15,831 nt of DNA from the NCBI GenBank assembly GCA_024275695.1, contig JAJRYP010000063.1, forward strand, positions 1 to 15,831, read 5' to 3'. The notes under the pieces were generated by a model. The model was not told the DNA's origin. It did no database searches and saw only the letters and a list, made by a program, of their open reading frames with translations. Below, in pieces: positions 7,115 through 15,189 of this stretch. Every line of letters starts with the position of its first letter. Position 1 is the first letter of the stretch. Source of the stretch: Patescibacteria group bacterium (lineage in GTDB: Bacteria > Patescibacteriota > Gracilibacteria > UBA1369 > PNNO01). A program made the translations under genes and the position numbers.

Positions 7115-8437
7115 TTATTTGGTTAATTCTCCTGTTACGGTTATAAATTGTGACGAAACATCAACTACGTTTTGTGCGTCCGCGACTTCCAATACCACCT
7201 CGTAACTTCCCGGATTTGCATATGTGTAAGTTGGTTTTCGTTCGGATGAAGTTTCTCCGTCACCAAAATCCCATTTGTATTTCGCAATTGTACCTGTGGA
7301 ACATTGCGGATTGAATGTGACAACAAGAGGCGCATCACCTACCGTTTGACTTGGCTCGAAGCATGATTTGAGAGGTACTTGTCTTACACTAACCAAAATT
7401 TCCGCCTGTTCTTCTTTTCCGTCATTTGTTCGAACTTTTACAGTAGCGTTAAAGTTACCAATTTTCGTATATTTGTAAGTCACTTGCCCGACATCGCTTC
7501 TTGGTAATGTCCCGTCACCAAAATCCCATTCATAACTTACAATCTGCCCATCCGAATACGACGATCCGGAAGCATCAAATTCAACGGTTAAAGGAACCAC
7601 ACCGGAAACCGGATTCGCGACGAGTTGCGCTTCCAGTCCTTTTGAAAGAGCTTTAACAAGAAGGACATCTTTACTCTCGAATCCGGCAGAATCAATAACT
7701 GTCAGTCTTACGTTATAGCTGCCCGGCTCCTGAAAAATCCACGCTGTTGTTTCGCCAATTGCGTCAAACTCATCATCTCCATTAAAATCCCATTTGTAAT
7801 CCACGATATCATCATCCGGGTCCGTACTGCCCGTTGCGTCAAAAGCGACTTCAAAAGGGACTGTTCCCTGAATGAATATATCATCTGCATTTTCTTTTGC
7901 GGGAACCGTTTTCATGCTTGCTTTCGGAGAAGATGCGGCGGTTGTTACATTAAGATCTTTTGTTGATTCAGCAATATTTCCTTTTTCATCCGTAACGATT
8001 AAAACTACTTTATAAACACCCTCGGCGGAAAATGAATGTTGGGCTGTTCTTGTTTTTTTCTTTGAAGTTCCATCACCAAAATCCCATTCGTATTTAGTAA
8101 TAGCGCCTGCCGGACTACTTGAGCTTGACGCGTCAAATGTATAGGTCTGATCAACATAATATTTGTCGCCATCGGCATTTAGAATATCAATAACAGCCGA
8201 AGGGCGATCACCTTGCGTAACAGTGATAACTTGTTCGGCTATATCGTAATCACCGTTTGTATTTGTAACTCGCAGTCGTACCGTATAATCTCCAACTTGT
8301 TCAAATGTATATGAATAAGTTTCATCACCTTCCCGGAATCCCGAGCCGTCAACTTCCCATGCGTATGTCTCAATTGTTCCATCGGGATCCGTTGAACGGC
8401 TTCCGTCAAATGAAACTGTTAAAGGCGCGGTTCCGGA
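7115..8437 (-). CDS. PKD-repeat protein, downstream part cut off by an in-frame TAA (probable broken gene)
   Basis: This stretch continues, in the same frame and without a gap, the gene at 8438-9610 beyond its TAA. It encodes 440 residues: most of one PKD domain (SGTAPLTVSFDGSRSTDPDG, directly after the stop) and about four more, with WDFGDG or similar cores (KYEWDFGDGTSKK, YKWDFNGDDEF, YEWDFGDGTLP, YKWDFGDGETSS). It ends in VTGELTK and a TAA at 7115-7117. The first ATG after the stop is at 7915, 522 nt downstream and near the start of a PKD domain, and no GTG or TTG lies in frame before it. A start at 7915 would leave two PKD-coding units untranslated and give a 266-residue product without signal peptide or anchor. 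I therefore read the region as the 3' part of one ~830-residue gene, interrupted by a nonsense mutation or a base-call error. Confidence 0.8.
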   Translation of the reverse strand, partial: SGTAPLTVSFDGSRSTDPDGTIETYAWEVDGSGFREGDETYSYTFEQVGDYTVRLRVTNTNGDYDIAEQVITVTQGDRPSAVIDILNADGDKYYVDQTYTFDASSSSSPAGAITKYEWDFGDGTSKKKTRTAQHSFSAEGVYKVVLIVTDEKGNIAESTKDLNVTTAASSPKASMKTVPAKENADDIFIQGTVPFEVAFDATGSTDPDDDIVDYKWDFNGDDEFDAIGETTAWIFQEPGSYNVRLTVIDSAGFESKDVLLVKALSKGLEAQLVANPVSGVVPLTVEFDASGSSYSDGQIVSYEWDFGDGTLPRSDVGQVTYKYTKIGNFNATVKVRTNDGKEEQAEILVSVRQVPLKSCFEPSQTVGDAPLVVTFNPQCSTGTIAKYKWDFGDGETSSERKPTYTYANPGSYEVVLEVADAQNVVDVSSQFITVTGELTK

Positions 8438-9610
8438 TTAAACATCGGCCTCAAGGACGGCCGCAACTTTTTCATCAGCTATTGTTACTACATGTTCAAT
8501 TGAATCTGTAACTTCTTCTCCCGTTGTTTTATGTTTGAAAGTTAATGTCAATTTTACATCATATCTTCCGGAACCCTTTTTTTCATATTTGTGAGATTCA
8601 ACATTGCTTCCCGCACCGGCCGTTCCATCGCCGAAATCCCAGAAATAAGAGATTATATCGTAATTTCTTGAATCATAAGGAAGCTTGGAAGCATCAAAAG
8701 TTATTTCTATCGGTGCCGTTAAATTTGTAGTTTTAGCCGGCGTTGTTTGAATTGTTGTAAATGTTTGCGGCTCTGCCGGTCCTCTTTGTTCGTTTAAGTA
8801 ATACCATGCTCCGATCCATAACATAATAATAACGATAAGGATTCCAAACGAAGCTCCGGAAAGCACATATCCTTTCTTCTTTGTAACAGAGTCATCTTTT
8901 CGAGCCATTGCGGCTTTAAAAATACCGCCGACAGCCATAATGAATGTTATAAGTGCGCCAAGTCCGAAGAACAAATTCACGATCATTATAAGCGTATTTA
9001 CAAGTGAAGCCTGATCAAGTCCAAGTGCACCCGCAAGCGCGCTCGATCCCGCCGCACCTTGTCCGACAAATACAAAAATAAGAACAATAAGAAGAATTGT
9101 TGCACATCCAAATGATCCGGAGCACCCCATAATTATTTTTTTATTTCGCGATGCTTCTCTTTGCATTATCTCTTCCTTTGTTAATACTCTTTTACCTGCC
9201 GGCACTTTTTTTACAGGTTTTACAGCCGGTGTAGGTTTTACAGCCGGAGCTGTCGGCGCCCGGGGAACTTTAACCACGGGTTTTACTGCCGGAGTTTCCG
9301 CTGCCGGAGTTTCCGACGGCTTAGGTGTTGCCGAAGTTTCCGGTTTCGATTCCGGTTTTGGAGCTGCCGGTGTAGACTCGGCCTGTGTTGATACAGGTTG
9401 AACCGGAGCTTCCGGCTGCTGAGTGGTTTCAGCCGTTACAGACGTAGATTCAGTCGGAGCTTCCGGCTGCCGAGGTGTCGCAGGTTTTTCAGATAAAGCT
9501 TGCGGTTGACTCGGCTGAGCCGGTCGCGTCCCAAAATCCTCTACCGATTGATCGGCAGGAGTTTGTTTCGCCTCATCCGGATTCATATTGTCAGGTGAAT
9601 TTGTATCCAT
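8438..9610 (-). CDS. Pro-rich, three-membrane-segment PKD protein (upstream part of an interrupted gene)
   Basis: The 390 residues as read begin with ~155 Pro/Ala/Thr/Glu-rich residues without a signal peptide, probably cytoplasmic. Membrane helices follow at about 159-183, 203-231 and 248-271. The last two, joined by a short basic loop (MARKDDSVTKKKG), resemble a divergent form of the pilin-like hairpin seen in the upstream genes. The topology places the C-terminal part outside the cell. Residues 284-375 are a PKD domain (SYFWDFGDGTAGAG core). A second begins at VAAVLEADV and is cut by TAA at 8438-8440. The next codons, SGTAPLTVSFDGS, are exactly what a PKD domain needs at that point; compare VSGVVPLTVEFDAS further on. 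The ATG at 9610 lies 12 nt after the upstream stop and has an A-rich leader without Shine-Dalgarno. As read, the protein could still be a membrane protein with one complete PKD domain. Confidence 0.85.
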   Translation of the reverse strand: MDTNSPDNMNPDEAKQTPADQSVEDFGTRPAQPSQPQALSEKPATPRQPEAPTESTSVTAETTQQPEAPVQPVSTQAESTPAAPKPESKPETSATPKPSETPAAETPAVKPVVKVPRAPTAPAVKPTPAVKPVKKVPAGKRVLTKEEIMQREASRNKKIIMGCSGSFGCATILLIVLIFVFVGQGAAGSSALAGALGLDQASLVNTLIMIVNLFFGLGALITFIMAVGGIFKAAMARKDDSVTKKKGYVLSGASFGILIVIIMLWIGAWYYLNEQRGPAEPQTFTTIQTTPAKTTNLTAPIEITFDASKLPYDSRNYDIISYFWDFGDGTAGAGSNVESHKYEKKGSGRYDVKLTLTFKHKTTGEEVTDSIEHVVTIADEKVAAVLEADV

Positions 9611-9622
9611 AAATTTATATGA

Positions 9623-12600
9623 TTATTTTTTATGTTTTCTTGAATTAATACGCACCGGTTCGTACCGCAGTGCATGCATATAAAGACTTAAACTTACTAT
9701 AGCAAATAACACGATACTTACAACTATTGCGGGAATTGAAGATTGATGTATCCCTGCAAGCACATTTGCTCCCAGGTCGTTTTCTTCTTTATCAAATACA
9801 ATACGAATTTCCTTTATATCAATACGTCCTTCATCGTCATAAACCGTTAATCGAACTTTAATTCTTTCAGCTTCGGAATTAAATGTAGTTGTATAAACAC
9901 CCGGTTTTGTTGTTACGTAATCTTCATCATCGGCTTTTCGACCGTTATCGTTTGAATCAACATCAACATTATTATCAAAAACATATTTGGTAATATTGCC
10001 TGTTGATTTAGTGAAATCAAAACTGACTTCATCAAAATCTCCCGTTAAATGGATGGAATTATCCTCCGGGCTTACTTTCGGAATACTTGTAAAGTCCGCT
10101 TTTAAATCCTCCTTTGTTACAACTGTATCTGCGGAAGGCTTTACATTAACAAAGTTAATAACTTCACTCTTGTTCCCAAAATTGTCTTCAACGGTTAATT
10201 TTGCTCTATAGATACCTGCTTCATCGTATGTGAATGTTGGTTCAAAATCAGTTGAATCGATATCGTTATCCTTAGTTCCGTCTCCGTCGCTATCCGCGCT
10301 ATCGAGTTCCGAACTAACATCGAAATCCCAAACGTACTTCGTAAGAACAGCTCCGTTTTCAACATCGGCTGTTGAATTATTAATAAAGTGGAGCGTGTTT
10401 TTACCTGTTTGTTCCGTCTTAAATGCTGCTACCGGCATCTGCGCGTCCGTATCGATAAATACTTTAACGGGAAGTGAAATTGATTCCGCAAAATTATCAT
10501 CAATAACTTTTAATCTAACGTTTATCCCGTCAATTGCCGGTGTATCGTAAGTATGAGAAATTGTAGAAAGATTTGTTGCTTTGTTGTTTCCAAACCCGTC
10601 GCCTTCAAAATCCCATATATATTGAACGATTCTTCCGTCGGGATCATAAGAACTGCTTGTAAAATTAATAGTTTCTCCCAGCATAATGCTTGTTCTATCA
10701 ACATTGAATTTCGATACCGGAATATCATTGGGACCGTTCACCACATCAACGGACGGGATCATTCCTTCGTCCAAAATATCATTTACATCTACATCAAAAT
10801 TTTCCTGATCCGTCATTTGAAGACCGAATTTGTATGTCATCTTCTCGCCTTCCACTCCGCGCGTTCCAATTGTAACGCTTGCGGAAGGTGTTTGCGTGAT
10901 TGTATGTCCCATGGTTAGTTGAGGATCCCTTGCATCGTAATACCACCATAAGTATTTAACGATTTGCCCATCCGGGTCTTTGGCACCAATTGCTTCGAGC
11001 TTAACTTTCACCGGAGTTGTCAGGTCGGTTTGCTGTGGAACAGCTGTAAACGCTTGCAGCGTCGGGAGCTCACCAATTACATTTACTTTAATTGTTGCCT
11101 TCGAAGTTTTTGTTAAATCATTTTTGTCAACAACTTTTAATGTTGCCGTGTAGTATCCGGGTTCTTTCGGACTTAAATCACTATATTTATGTGTGATGAT
11201 TTTTTGTGTTGAACGTTGTGTGTCACCGAAATCCCATTGATATCCAAGTCTCCTGCCCGTTCCATCTCGATTTAGAGAGTTTTGCGCGCTGAATTCGACA
11301 ACAGATTTTCTGTTTATTGTAATTCCTTCAGATAAATCAAATACTTCTTCTCCATCTACTTTGACCGATATAACCGCGAGAGGATTTTCCGCCTCTCCAA
11401 TCACAACTCTTCGTTTTATCGTATTTTCATTATCGTCTTTATCGAATACTGTTAGACGAACATCGTATGTCCCCGCGGCCGTGTATTTATGAGTTACTGT
11501 TGTTTGGCCCGCAATCAGATCGCCTGTTGTTGTTAAAGTGTTATCACCGAAATCCCATTCATACGCGACTCCGTTTTCCGAAATTCCGGTTAAAGTTATT
11601 TCCGCTTCACTGTTACTATCAAGAATTGCCGAAGTTACATCGCTTTTATTAAACATTACATCGAGAATGCTGTTAACATTAATTGTTTGAGTTTCGGGAA
11701 TTCCCGGATTTTCCGGTTCATTAACATCATTTACCTCAAGTTTAACCGAATATTCTCCAAGTTTATAAAATTTTAAATAGGTCCGACTGCTTAAATTTCC
11801 ATTTTCGTCAATATTGCCGTTTTCATCAACAAAATCATAATCCGCGTCTATAGCCGATACTGTCCATTTATATGTATATGTTCCTTCATTAATATTACCG
11901 TCCGGATCAAAACTCTTGGTTCCATCCAGTTCATAGATATGAGGTTTACTGTCGTCGGGAACGCTGTAAGTAAATTTAGCCTGCGGAGGCTTTGATTCTA
12001 TAAGAAGGTTTGTTGTATCCGTCGCCGAATCCCCCACATTGTCCGTAACTGTAAGGCTTACATTATAGACACCCGGATTTTCGAATGTCTCATTGAAGCT
12101 TTCATCTTTTTGCTCGGCCGTGTAATGAAGTGACGTATTTGTAATTTGCCAGTCGTAACCGACAATCTGACCACCGTCACTTGCGGATTGTCCGGCATCA
12201 AATGAAATTTGTTCGTTTATTTCCGCTTTTGCGCCGGGGTGCACATTGATTCTTGCAGCCGGTGAATCAACTACTACTTCGAATACTTTTCTGTCACGAA
12301 TACCGCGAGAATCAGTTACTTCAATTACTACCGGATACGTTCCCTGCTCTCCGTAGTAATGCGTTTGAACATCCTGAGCAACCATCTCTCCCATTATTTT
12401 GTCGGTTCCATCGCCGAAGTCCCAGGAAATAGTCTGGATGTAAGTTTCACCTGCCTCTTGCTGTTGCTCCGATTGAAAGCCGCCTCGACTTTCGGATGCA
12501 TCGAAAGTTATACCTATGTCACGCGCTTCTGTTAAAGTTACGTTGAATCTGTTTCTGTCAGTTGTTAGAAATCCGTCCTTATATTGGCTTAAATATCCAA

Positions 12601-14179
12601 GGTCGCGATCTCCGATGTTTACTTTAAGGTTTATTTGAGAAGCTGGCGGCTGTACAACTATGTTTTTAAATGCCGTACCTGCGGCAATATTATTTGCCGC
12701 ATCGCCGTCAATAGTCATTTTAACTACATATGTTCCTGTTTTTCTATATACATGAGAAACCGCGAATTTTCCTTCCGCAACAGTTCCGTCACCAAAATCC
12801 CAACGGATATCGTTTTCATTAATTGTTTGATAATCCGGCCTAACCGATCTAAGCGCATCAAAGTTAACAATTAGCGGCGCATTTCCTTTATCTACATCCG
12901 TAGTAACAATCGCGGCAACGAATTGAATATTTTGCACTACCGTGTGTAAATCGCTTAAGGCTGTCAGTGCATCTACAACTAAAATGTTATCCGGAACACC
13001 AACAAGCAAATCCTCCAATGAGTTAATCGCGTCATCGTAAAACAATTCAAAGTCGGTTCCCTGAGTATCTACAAATCCCGAATTCTCCAATTGTGTTTTA
13101 AGTCCCTCAAGTTCAAATTTTATATCGCCAACCGCATCGTGGAAATCAAGAAGATTAGCATCTTCAAGCCCATAAGTCAACCCAATCATTTCTTTTTGAA
13201 ATTCATCAAAACTTTCATTTTGCCAAAATTCCAAAAATTCTCCATTACCTGAGGCCAATTGATATGTGGTATACACACCACCGGTAAGCGCACCAAGTGT
13301 GAGGTCCTTTAGTAAAGTTCCACCTTCTTCAAGAGTATCATCACTTGTTCTATCCTCAAGTTGAATGTCGGTTGCATTAATCCAAAAATCCAACACATCC
13401 TCAATTCCTTTTGCTTCTTCAGAAATCCTGCTTAAATCTCCGGATGCCGAAACAATACTTCTAAGAGATCGCTTCATTCCGCCCAGGAAAGTTCTTAATT
13501 GATCCCGGCTATCTGCCAACGGGACATTCCTTAAGTCTGCAATAGCATCATTTACATCAACATAATGTGCATAAACCGTCGCAAGATCCTTTGCCGCTCT
13601 TTCAACCTGTGATGCCGCCAAAAAGAATAATCTTTGAATCGCCAAAGTCTGATCTCCCGTTAATTGATCCGGCGCCGCTCCCGAAAGTTGCTGCCCGGTT
13701 CCCACACCGACATCCGTTCCTTTTCCAAGTCCGCCTATCAATGTATTAACTAACGCAAATGAAATTAAAATTATGACTATACCTATAACAGCATACATAA
13801 TACTTTTCTTTCCTTTTGTAGTTTGTTCTTCCTGACCGGCCGCCGTCACATACAAAAAACCGCCGTAAATTACAATTATCATTGCTACAAGTCCGAGAAA
13901 TCCAAGGACAAAGTTCACTATATTCACTATATAGTCTCGTAAGTTTGTTTCCTGCGTAAGGCTTGGATCGTACCCTTCGGTGCTTGGAGGAGTCAATCCT
14001 CCCTGAAATTGAGTAAATGAAGTTTCTCCTTCCCCGCACGAGAAGAATCCTCCCGTTTTATCCGCGAGTTGATCGCAGAGATCGGCGGAAGCTGTTTGAG
14101 GAACAATAAAAATTGAAAGCAACAAGGCTGTCAAAAAAAGTAATCCGAAGTGTTTTTTTATTTTTCTTGGTATGGCCAT
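9623..14179 (-). CDS. Giant surface protein: signal peptide, T4SS-pilin-like hairpin, ~10 PKD domains, C-terminal membrane anchor
   Basis: The 1518-residue protein has a clear signal peptide (basic start, hydrophobic core 11-26, cleavage likely after QTASA at residue 32). Residues 81-150 form a VirB2/TrbC-type (T4SS pilin-like) hairpin: one helix ending in IYGGFLYVTAAG, a loop with QEEQTTKGKK, and a second helix ending in ALVNTLIGG. Residues 165-420 are predicted mostly helical and acidic, unassigned. From 421 to 1463 about ten PKD domains follow (near 421, 515, 640, 730, 838, 931, 1038, 1152, 1248, 1358). Several have WDFGDG cores and conserved G-x-Y-x-V-x-L strands; others are degenerate. 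Asp-rich, calcium-loop-like inserts lie in the last two. A helix at 1481-1501 and a basic tail (NSRKHKK) anchor the C-terminus. PKD arrays are usually extracellular adhesion or stalk modules. Fusion to a pilin-like hairpin suggests a membrane-tethered surface fibre or arch; this role is inference. The ATG has an A-rich leader. Confidence 0.88.
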   Translation of the reverse strand: MAIPRKIKKHFGLLFLTALLLSIFIVPQTASADLCDQLADKTGGFFSCGEGETSFTQFQGGLTPPSTEGYDPSLTQETNLRDYIVNIVNFVLGFLGLVAMIIVIYGGFLYVTAAGQEEQTTKGKKSIMYAVIGIVIILISFALVNTLIGGLGKGTDVGVGTGQQLSGAAPDQLTGDQTLAIQRLFFLAASQVERAAKDLATVYAHYVDVNDAIADLRNVPLADSRDQLRTFLGGMKRSLRSIVSASGDLSRISEEAKGIEDVLDFWINATDIQLEDRTSDDTLEEGGTLLKDLTLGALTGGVYTTYQLASGNGEFLEFWQNESFDEFQKEMIGLTYGLEDANLLDFHDAVGDIKFELEGLKTQLENSGFVDTQGTDFELFYDDAINSLEDLLVGVPDNILVVDALTALSDLHTVVQNIQFVAAIVTTDVDKGNAPLIVNFDALRSVRPDYQTINENDIRWDFGDGTVAEGKFAVSHVYRKTGTYVVKMTIDGDAANNIAAGTAFKNIVVQPPASQINLKVNIGDRDLGYLSQYKDGFLTTDRNRFNVTLTEARDIGITFDASESRGGFQSEQQQEAGETYIQTISWDFGDGTDKIMGEMVAQDVQTHYYGEQGTYPVVIEVTDSRGIRDRKVFEVVVDSPAARINVHPGAKAEINEQISFDAGQSASDGGQIVGYDWQITNTSLHYTAEQKDESFNETFENPGVYNVSLTVTDNVGDSATDTTNLLIESKPPQAKFTYSVPDDSKPHIYELDGTKSFDPDGNINEGTYTYKWTVSAIDADYDFVDENGNIDENGNLSSRTYLKFYKLGEYSVKLEVNDVNEPENPGIPETQTINVNSILDVMFNKSDVTSAILDSNSEAEITLTGISENGVAYEWDFGDNTLTTTGDLIAGQTTVTHKYTAAGTYDVRLTVFDKDDNENTIKRRVVIGEAENPLAVISVKVDGEEVFDLSEGITINRKSVVEFSAQNSLNRDGTGRRLGYQWDFGDTQRSTQKIITHKYSDLSPKEPGYYTATLKVVDKNDLTKTSKATIKVNVIGELPTLQAFTAVPQQTDLTTPVKVKLEAIGAKDPDGQIVKYLWWYYDARDPQLTMGHTITQTPSASVTIGTRGVEGEKMTYKFGLQMTDQENFDVDVNDILDEGMIPSVDVVNGPNDIPVSKFNVDRTSIMLGETINFTSSSYDPDGRIVQYIWDFEGDGFGNNKATNLSTISHTYDTPAIDGINVRLKVIDDNFAESISLPVKVFIDTDAQMPVAAFKTEQTGKNTLHFINNSTADVENGAVLTKYVWDFDVSSELDSADSDGDGTKDNDIDSTDFEPTFTYDEAGIYRAKLTVEDNFGNKSEVINFVNVKPSADTVVTKEDLKADFTSIPKVSPEDNSIHLTGDFDEVSFDFTKSTGNITKYVFDNNVDVDSNDNGRKADDEDYVTTKPGVYTTTFNSEAERIKVRLTVYDDEGRIDIKEIRIVFDKEENDLGANVLAGIHQSSIPAIVVSIVLFAIVSLSLYMHALRYEPVRINSRKHKK
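9791..12919 (-). repeat. PKD domain array (about ten units) within the 1518-residue protein
   Basis: This interval encodes residues 421-1463, a tandem series of PKD-type beta-sandwich units of roughly 90-125 residues. At DNA level the most conserved piece is the codon run for WDFGD, which appears on the + strand as variants of tcaccaaaatcccat (for example near 11226, 11547 and 12788). The same run recurs in the neighbouring PKD gene (near 7260, 7515 and 8073). The units are too diverged to be a recent amplification. Confidence 0.75.
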
Positions 14180-14203
14180 ATTTTTGTTTATTTTTATTAG
14201 TTA

Positions 14204-14232
14204 ATTATATCAGAAAACGTATCATTTTTAAA
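14204..14232 (-). promoter_or_regulatory. Candidate promoter of the giant PKD protein gene
   Basis: On the minus strand TTTAAA (14227-14232), a 17-bp spacer and a perfect TATAAT (14204-14209) precede the ATG at 14179 by about 25 bp. This would give a 5' leader of about 18-20 nt. It sits in the 56-bp gap after the upstream gene, the second-widest gap in the minus-strand cluster. The -10 is strong and the -35 only partial. Confidence 0.45.
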
Positions 14233-14235
14233 GCT

Positions 14236-15186
14236 CTATAAGCCGGGCTCTATCTTAACAACCGTATTTATTATCGCAAACGCACCCAAAGAAATTACAA
14301 GCGCGATCACAGCTCCGATAAGAACTTTTTTTGCTTTGCCCGTCTGCTCCTCGTTTCCAACCGCCGTAACATACAAATATCCACCGTAAATGGACGATAT
14401 CACCGCTGCTATACTTACAAACGCAGATACAAAATTAGTAAAATCAACAATTAGTTGTTTTCCTTTTATATCGTCCGGAATTTGAGTCCCGTGTTCGGGA
14501 AAAATGAAATCCATAACCACAAATTCAGCTACACCAATCACAAAAAGACCTATAACAACCCATGTAATTTGTTTTTTAACTTTAGTTTGAACTTCTTCGT
14601 TTCCTCCGCTCGTTATTAGTCTTATACCTGCTATAACCAACATAAACACCGCAATAGCACCCGCGAGTATCATTGCCACGTTATACATTCCTCGAAGCTG
14701 AGCTATCCCCTGTTCCGCCGCAGCTTCCGCTTGCGCCTGACTTTCATAAACCTCTCCTTCAACACCAAAGAAGACGTTTCTAACAGCCACGTCCGCAATA
14801 AATATGAACACGAGTCCCGTAGCAATCATAATTAAATGTTCTTTCTGTTTGGGCCATACCTCATCGATTTTCTTTCTGGCCATAACGAGCCTCACCCCTG
14901 AAATAATAATAACTACAACCGCGATAGATCCGATTAGATATTTCGCGAAATCAAGAATAAAAAAGATCGCACTTGTTATATTCGAAGCACCCGGTTGAAT
15001 GGAGGCCTTTGAATGGACGTTTGTATCAAACGTAGGCAAATCCGTAGCGCTTTGGATAGTTTCCAAGGGCTTTTGTAAGGACGATTGGGCAAATGTCGTA
15101 TCTTCATACATTATCCTCATGCCAAGTACCGCCGATACCAGGGCAAGCATGATAATTGCCGATTTTAGTTGTTTTTTGATATTCAT
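14236..15186 (-). CDS. Secreted membrane protein with three T4SS-pilin-like (VirB2/TrbC) hairpins
   Basis: The 316-residue product begins with a probable signal peptide (basic MNIKKQLK, hydrophobic 9-23, possible cleavage after TTFA at residue 33). Three helix-loop-helix units follow at about 70-141, 163-230 and 247-316. Each has helix 1 ending in G-V/I/G-R/Y-L, a basic and acidic loop, and a second hydrophobic helix. The loops are RKKIDEVWPKQKE, SGGNEEVQTKVKK and VGNEEQTGKAKK. The third unit closely resembles the hairpin in the giant PKD protein (YGGYLYVTAVGNEEQ against YGGFLYVTAAGQEEQ). VirB2-type pilins normally carry a single hairpin per chain, so this is a three-fold fusion. It starts 3 nt after the upstream stop, so the two genes are surely co-transcribed. 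Whether it forms a pilus, a membrane channel part or a scaffold cannot be told. The stop is TAG. Confidence 0.85.
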   Translation of the reverse strand: MNIKKQLKSAIIMLALVSAVLGMRIMYEDTTFAQSSLQKPLETIQSATDLPTFDTNVHSKASIQPGASNITSAIFFILDFAKYLIGSIAVVVIIISGVRLVMARKKIDEVWPKQKEHLIMIATGLVFIFIADVAVRNVFFGVEGEVYESQAQAEAAAEQGIAQLRGMYNVAMILAGAIAVFMLVIAGIRLITSGGNEEVQTKVKKQITWVVIGLFVIGVAEFVVMDFIFPEHGTQIPDDIKGKQLIVDFTNFVSAFVSIAAVISSIYGGYLYVTAVGNEEQTGKAKKVLIGAVIALVISLGAFAIINTVVKIEPGL

Positions 15187-15189
15187 AAA

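Noticed and set aside
7115..7915. A separate 266-residue gene starting at ATG 7915
   Set aside because: It would start near the boundary of a PKD domain without signal peptide, and leave 522 nt of in-frame PKD coding unexplained. The Met is better seen as internal to the interrupted long gene.
9987..10918. Plus-strand open frames opposite the PKD array
   Set aside because: They have no recognisable motifs and lie opposite a strongly supported 1518-residue gene with clear domain structure. They are shadows of its codon use.
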